A stretch of DNA of 46,349 nt from Sedimentisphaerales bacterium (lineage in GTDB: Bacteria; Planctomycetota; Phycisphaerae; Sedimentisphaerales; Anaerobacaceae): NCBI GenBank assembly GCA_016927855.1, contig JAFGLV010000135.1:1-46349 (forward strand), read 5' to 3'. This document shows, one piece after another, positions 46,219-46,349 of the stretch (the stretch's first letter is position 1; each line of letters starts with the position of its first letter). A model generated the notes under the pieces. That model saw only the letters and a list, made by a program, of their open reading frames with translations, had not been told where the DNA came from and did not search any database. Made by a program: the position numbers and the translations under genes.

Positions 46219-46281
46219 GGTCACTGGTCACGGATCACTGGTCACGGATCACTGGTCACGGATCACGGGTCACGGGTCACG
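46219..46281. repeat. 7-bp tandem repeat, nine units (type 2)
   Basis: Nine perfect-length units of G(G/A)TCAC(T/G) follow one another without gaps. GGTCACG and GATCACT alternate in the middle. No protein-coding function is apparent. Confidence 0.85.
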
Positions 46282-46349
46282 CACGGCGCCGCAGGTCTGC
46301 CGCCTCCAGCCTCCGGCCTGCCGCGCATCCTACAGCCGCTCGAAGGTGC

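Noticed and set aside
46219..46281. Possible CRISPR array
   Set aside because: The period is 7 bp with no spacers and no cas genes are present.

Overview
The window looks like a chromosomal stretch of a GC-rich Gram-negative-type bacterium, most likely Planctomycetota (Phycisphaerae-like). This placement is an inference. It rests on the mix of secreted leucine-rich-repeat, InlB-type-repeat and parallel-beta-helix proteins, a secreted PEP/pyruvate-binding protein with a lamin-tail domain, a Tat-exported DUF362 protein beside glycosidases, and intergenic DNA full of palindromic and 7- to 9-bp simple repeats. No rRNA, tRNA or CRISPR array was found.

Layout. (1) 1-1399: the end of an integrated element on the minus strand, with a tyrosine integrase cut by the window edge and an excisionase-like gene whose last strand-helix is cut off by an in-frame amber codon. 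(2) 2010-13741: a carbohydrate-degradation cluster on the plus strand (DUF362 protein, GH5, a broken enolase-superfamily gene, an unassigned TIM-barrel-like protein, a protein with a duplicated carbohydrate-binding-like domain, GH3-CARDB, and a tandem two-barrel clan GH-A enzyme). It faces a NarL-type response regulator and its hybrid-free sensor kinase (13811-16635), which has a near-consensus promoter. (3) 17170-21925: a YdcF-like gene, the arginine genes argB-argD-argF, and dcd. (4) 22143-25740: a peroxide and iron defence block of a PerR/Fur-type regulator with an operator-like palindrome over its promoter, catalase, peroxiredoxin and ferritin, closed by a terminator. (5) 25757-32619: a giant secreted protein with ten InlB-type repeats, a beta-propeller/di-heme cytochrome c, and a HAD-family protein. 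(6) 32896-45943: four tandem paralogues (LRR + InlB repeat + beta-helix) followed 3 nt later by a secreted PEP/pyruvate-binding ATP-grasp protein. (7) 45944-46349: a dense block of hairpin and 7-bp repeats.

The most unusual part is region 6. The last protein has a dikinase-like swivelling histidine domain ahead of an ATP-grasp-like domain, the reverse of the usual order. It has no PEP barrel, and it carries a signal peptide. Its ATP-grasp-like half is split by a circularly permuted lamin-tail domain, an in-frame 468-bp insertion flanked by an 11/12-bp direct repeat. The four upstream paralogues share one C-terminal module with the distant giant protein but have shuffled N-terminal domains. 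Three of them carry their own sigma70-like promoter, and in two of these the -35 box overlaps the stop codon of the gene before.
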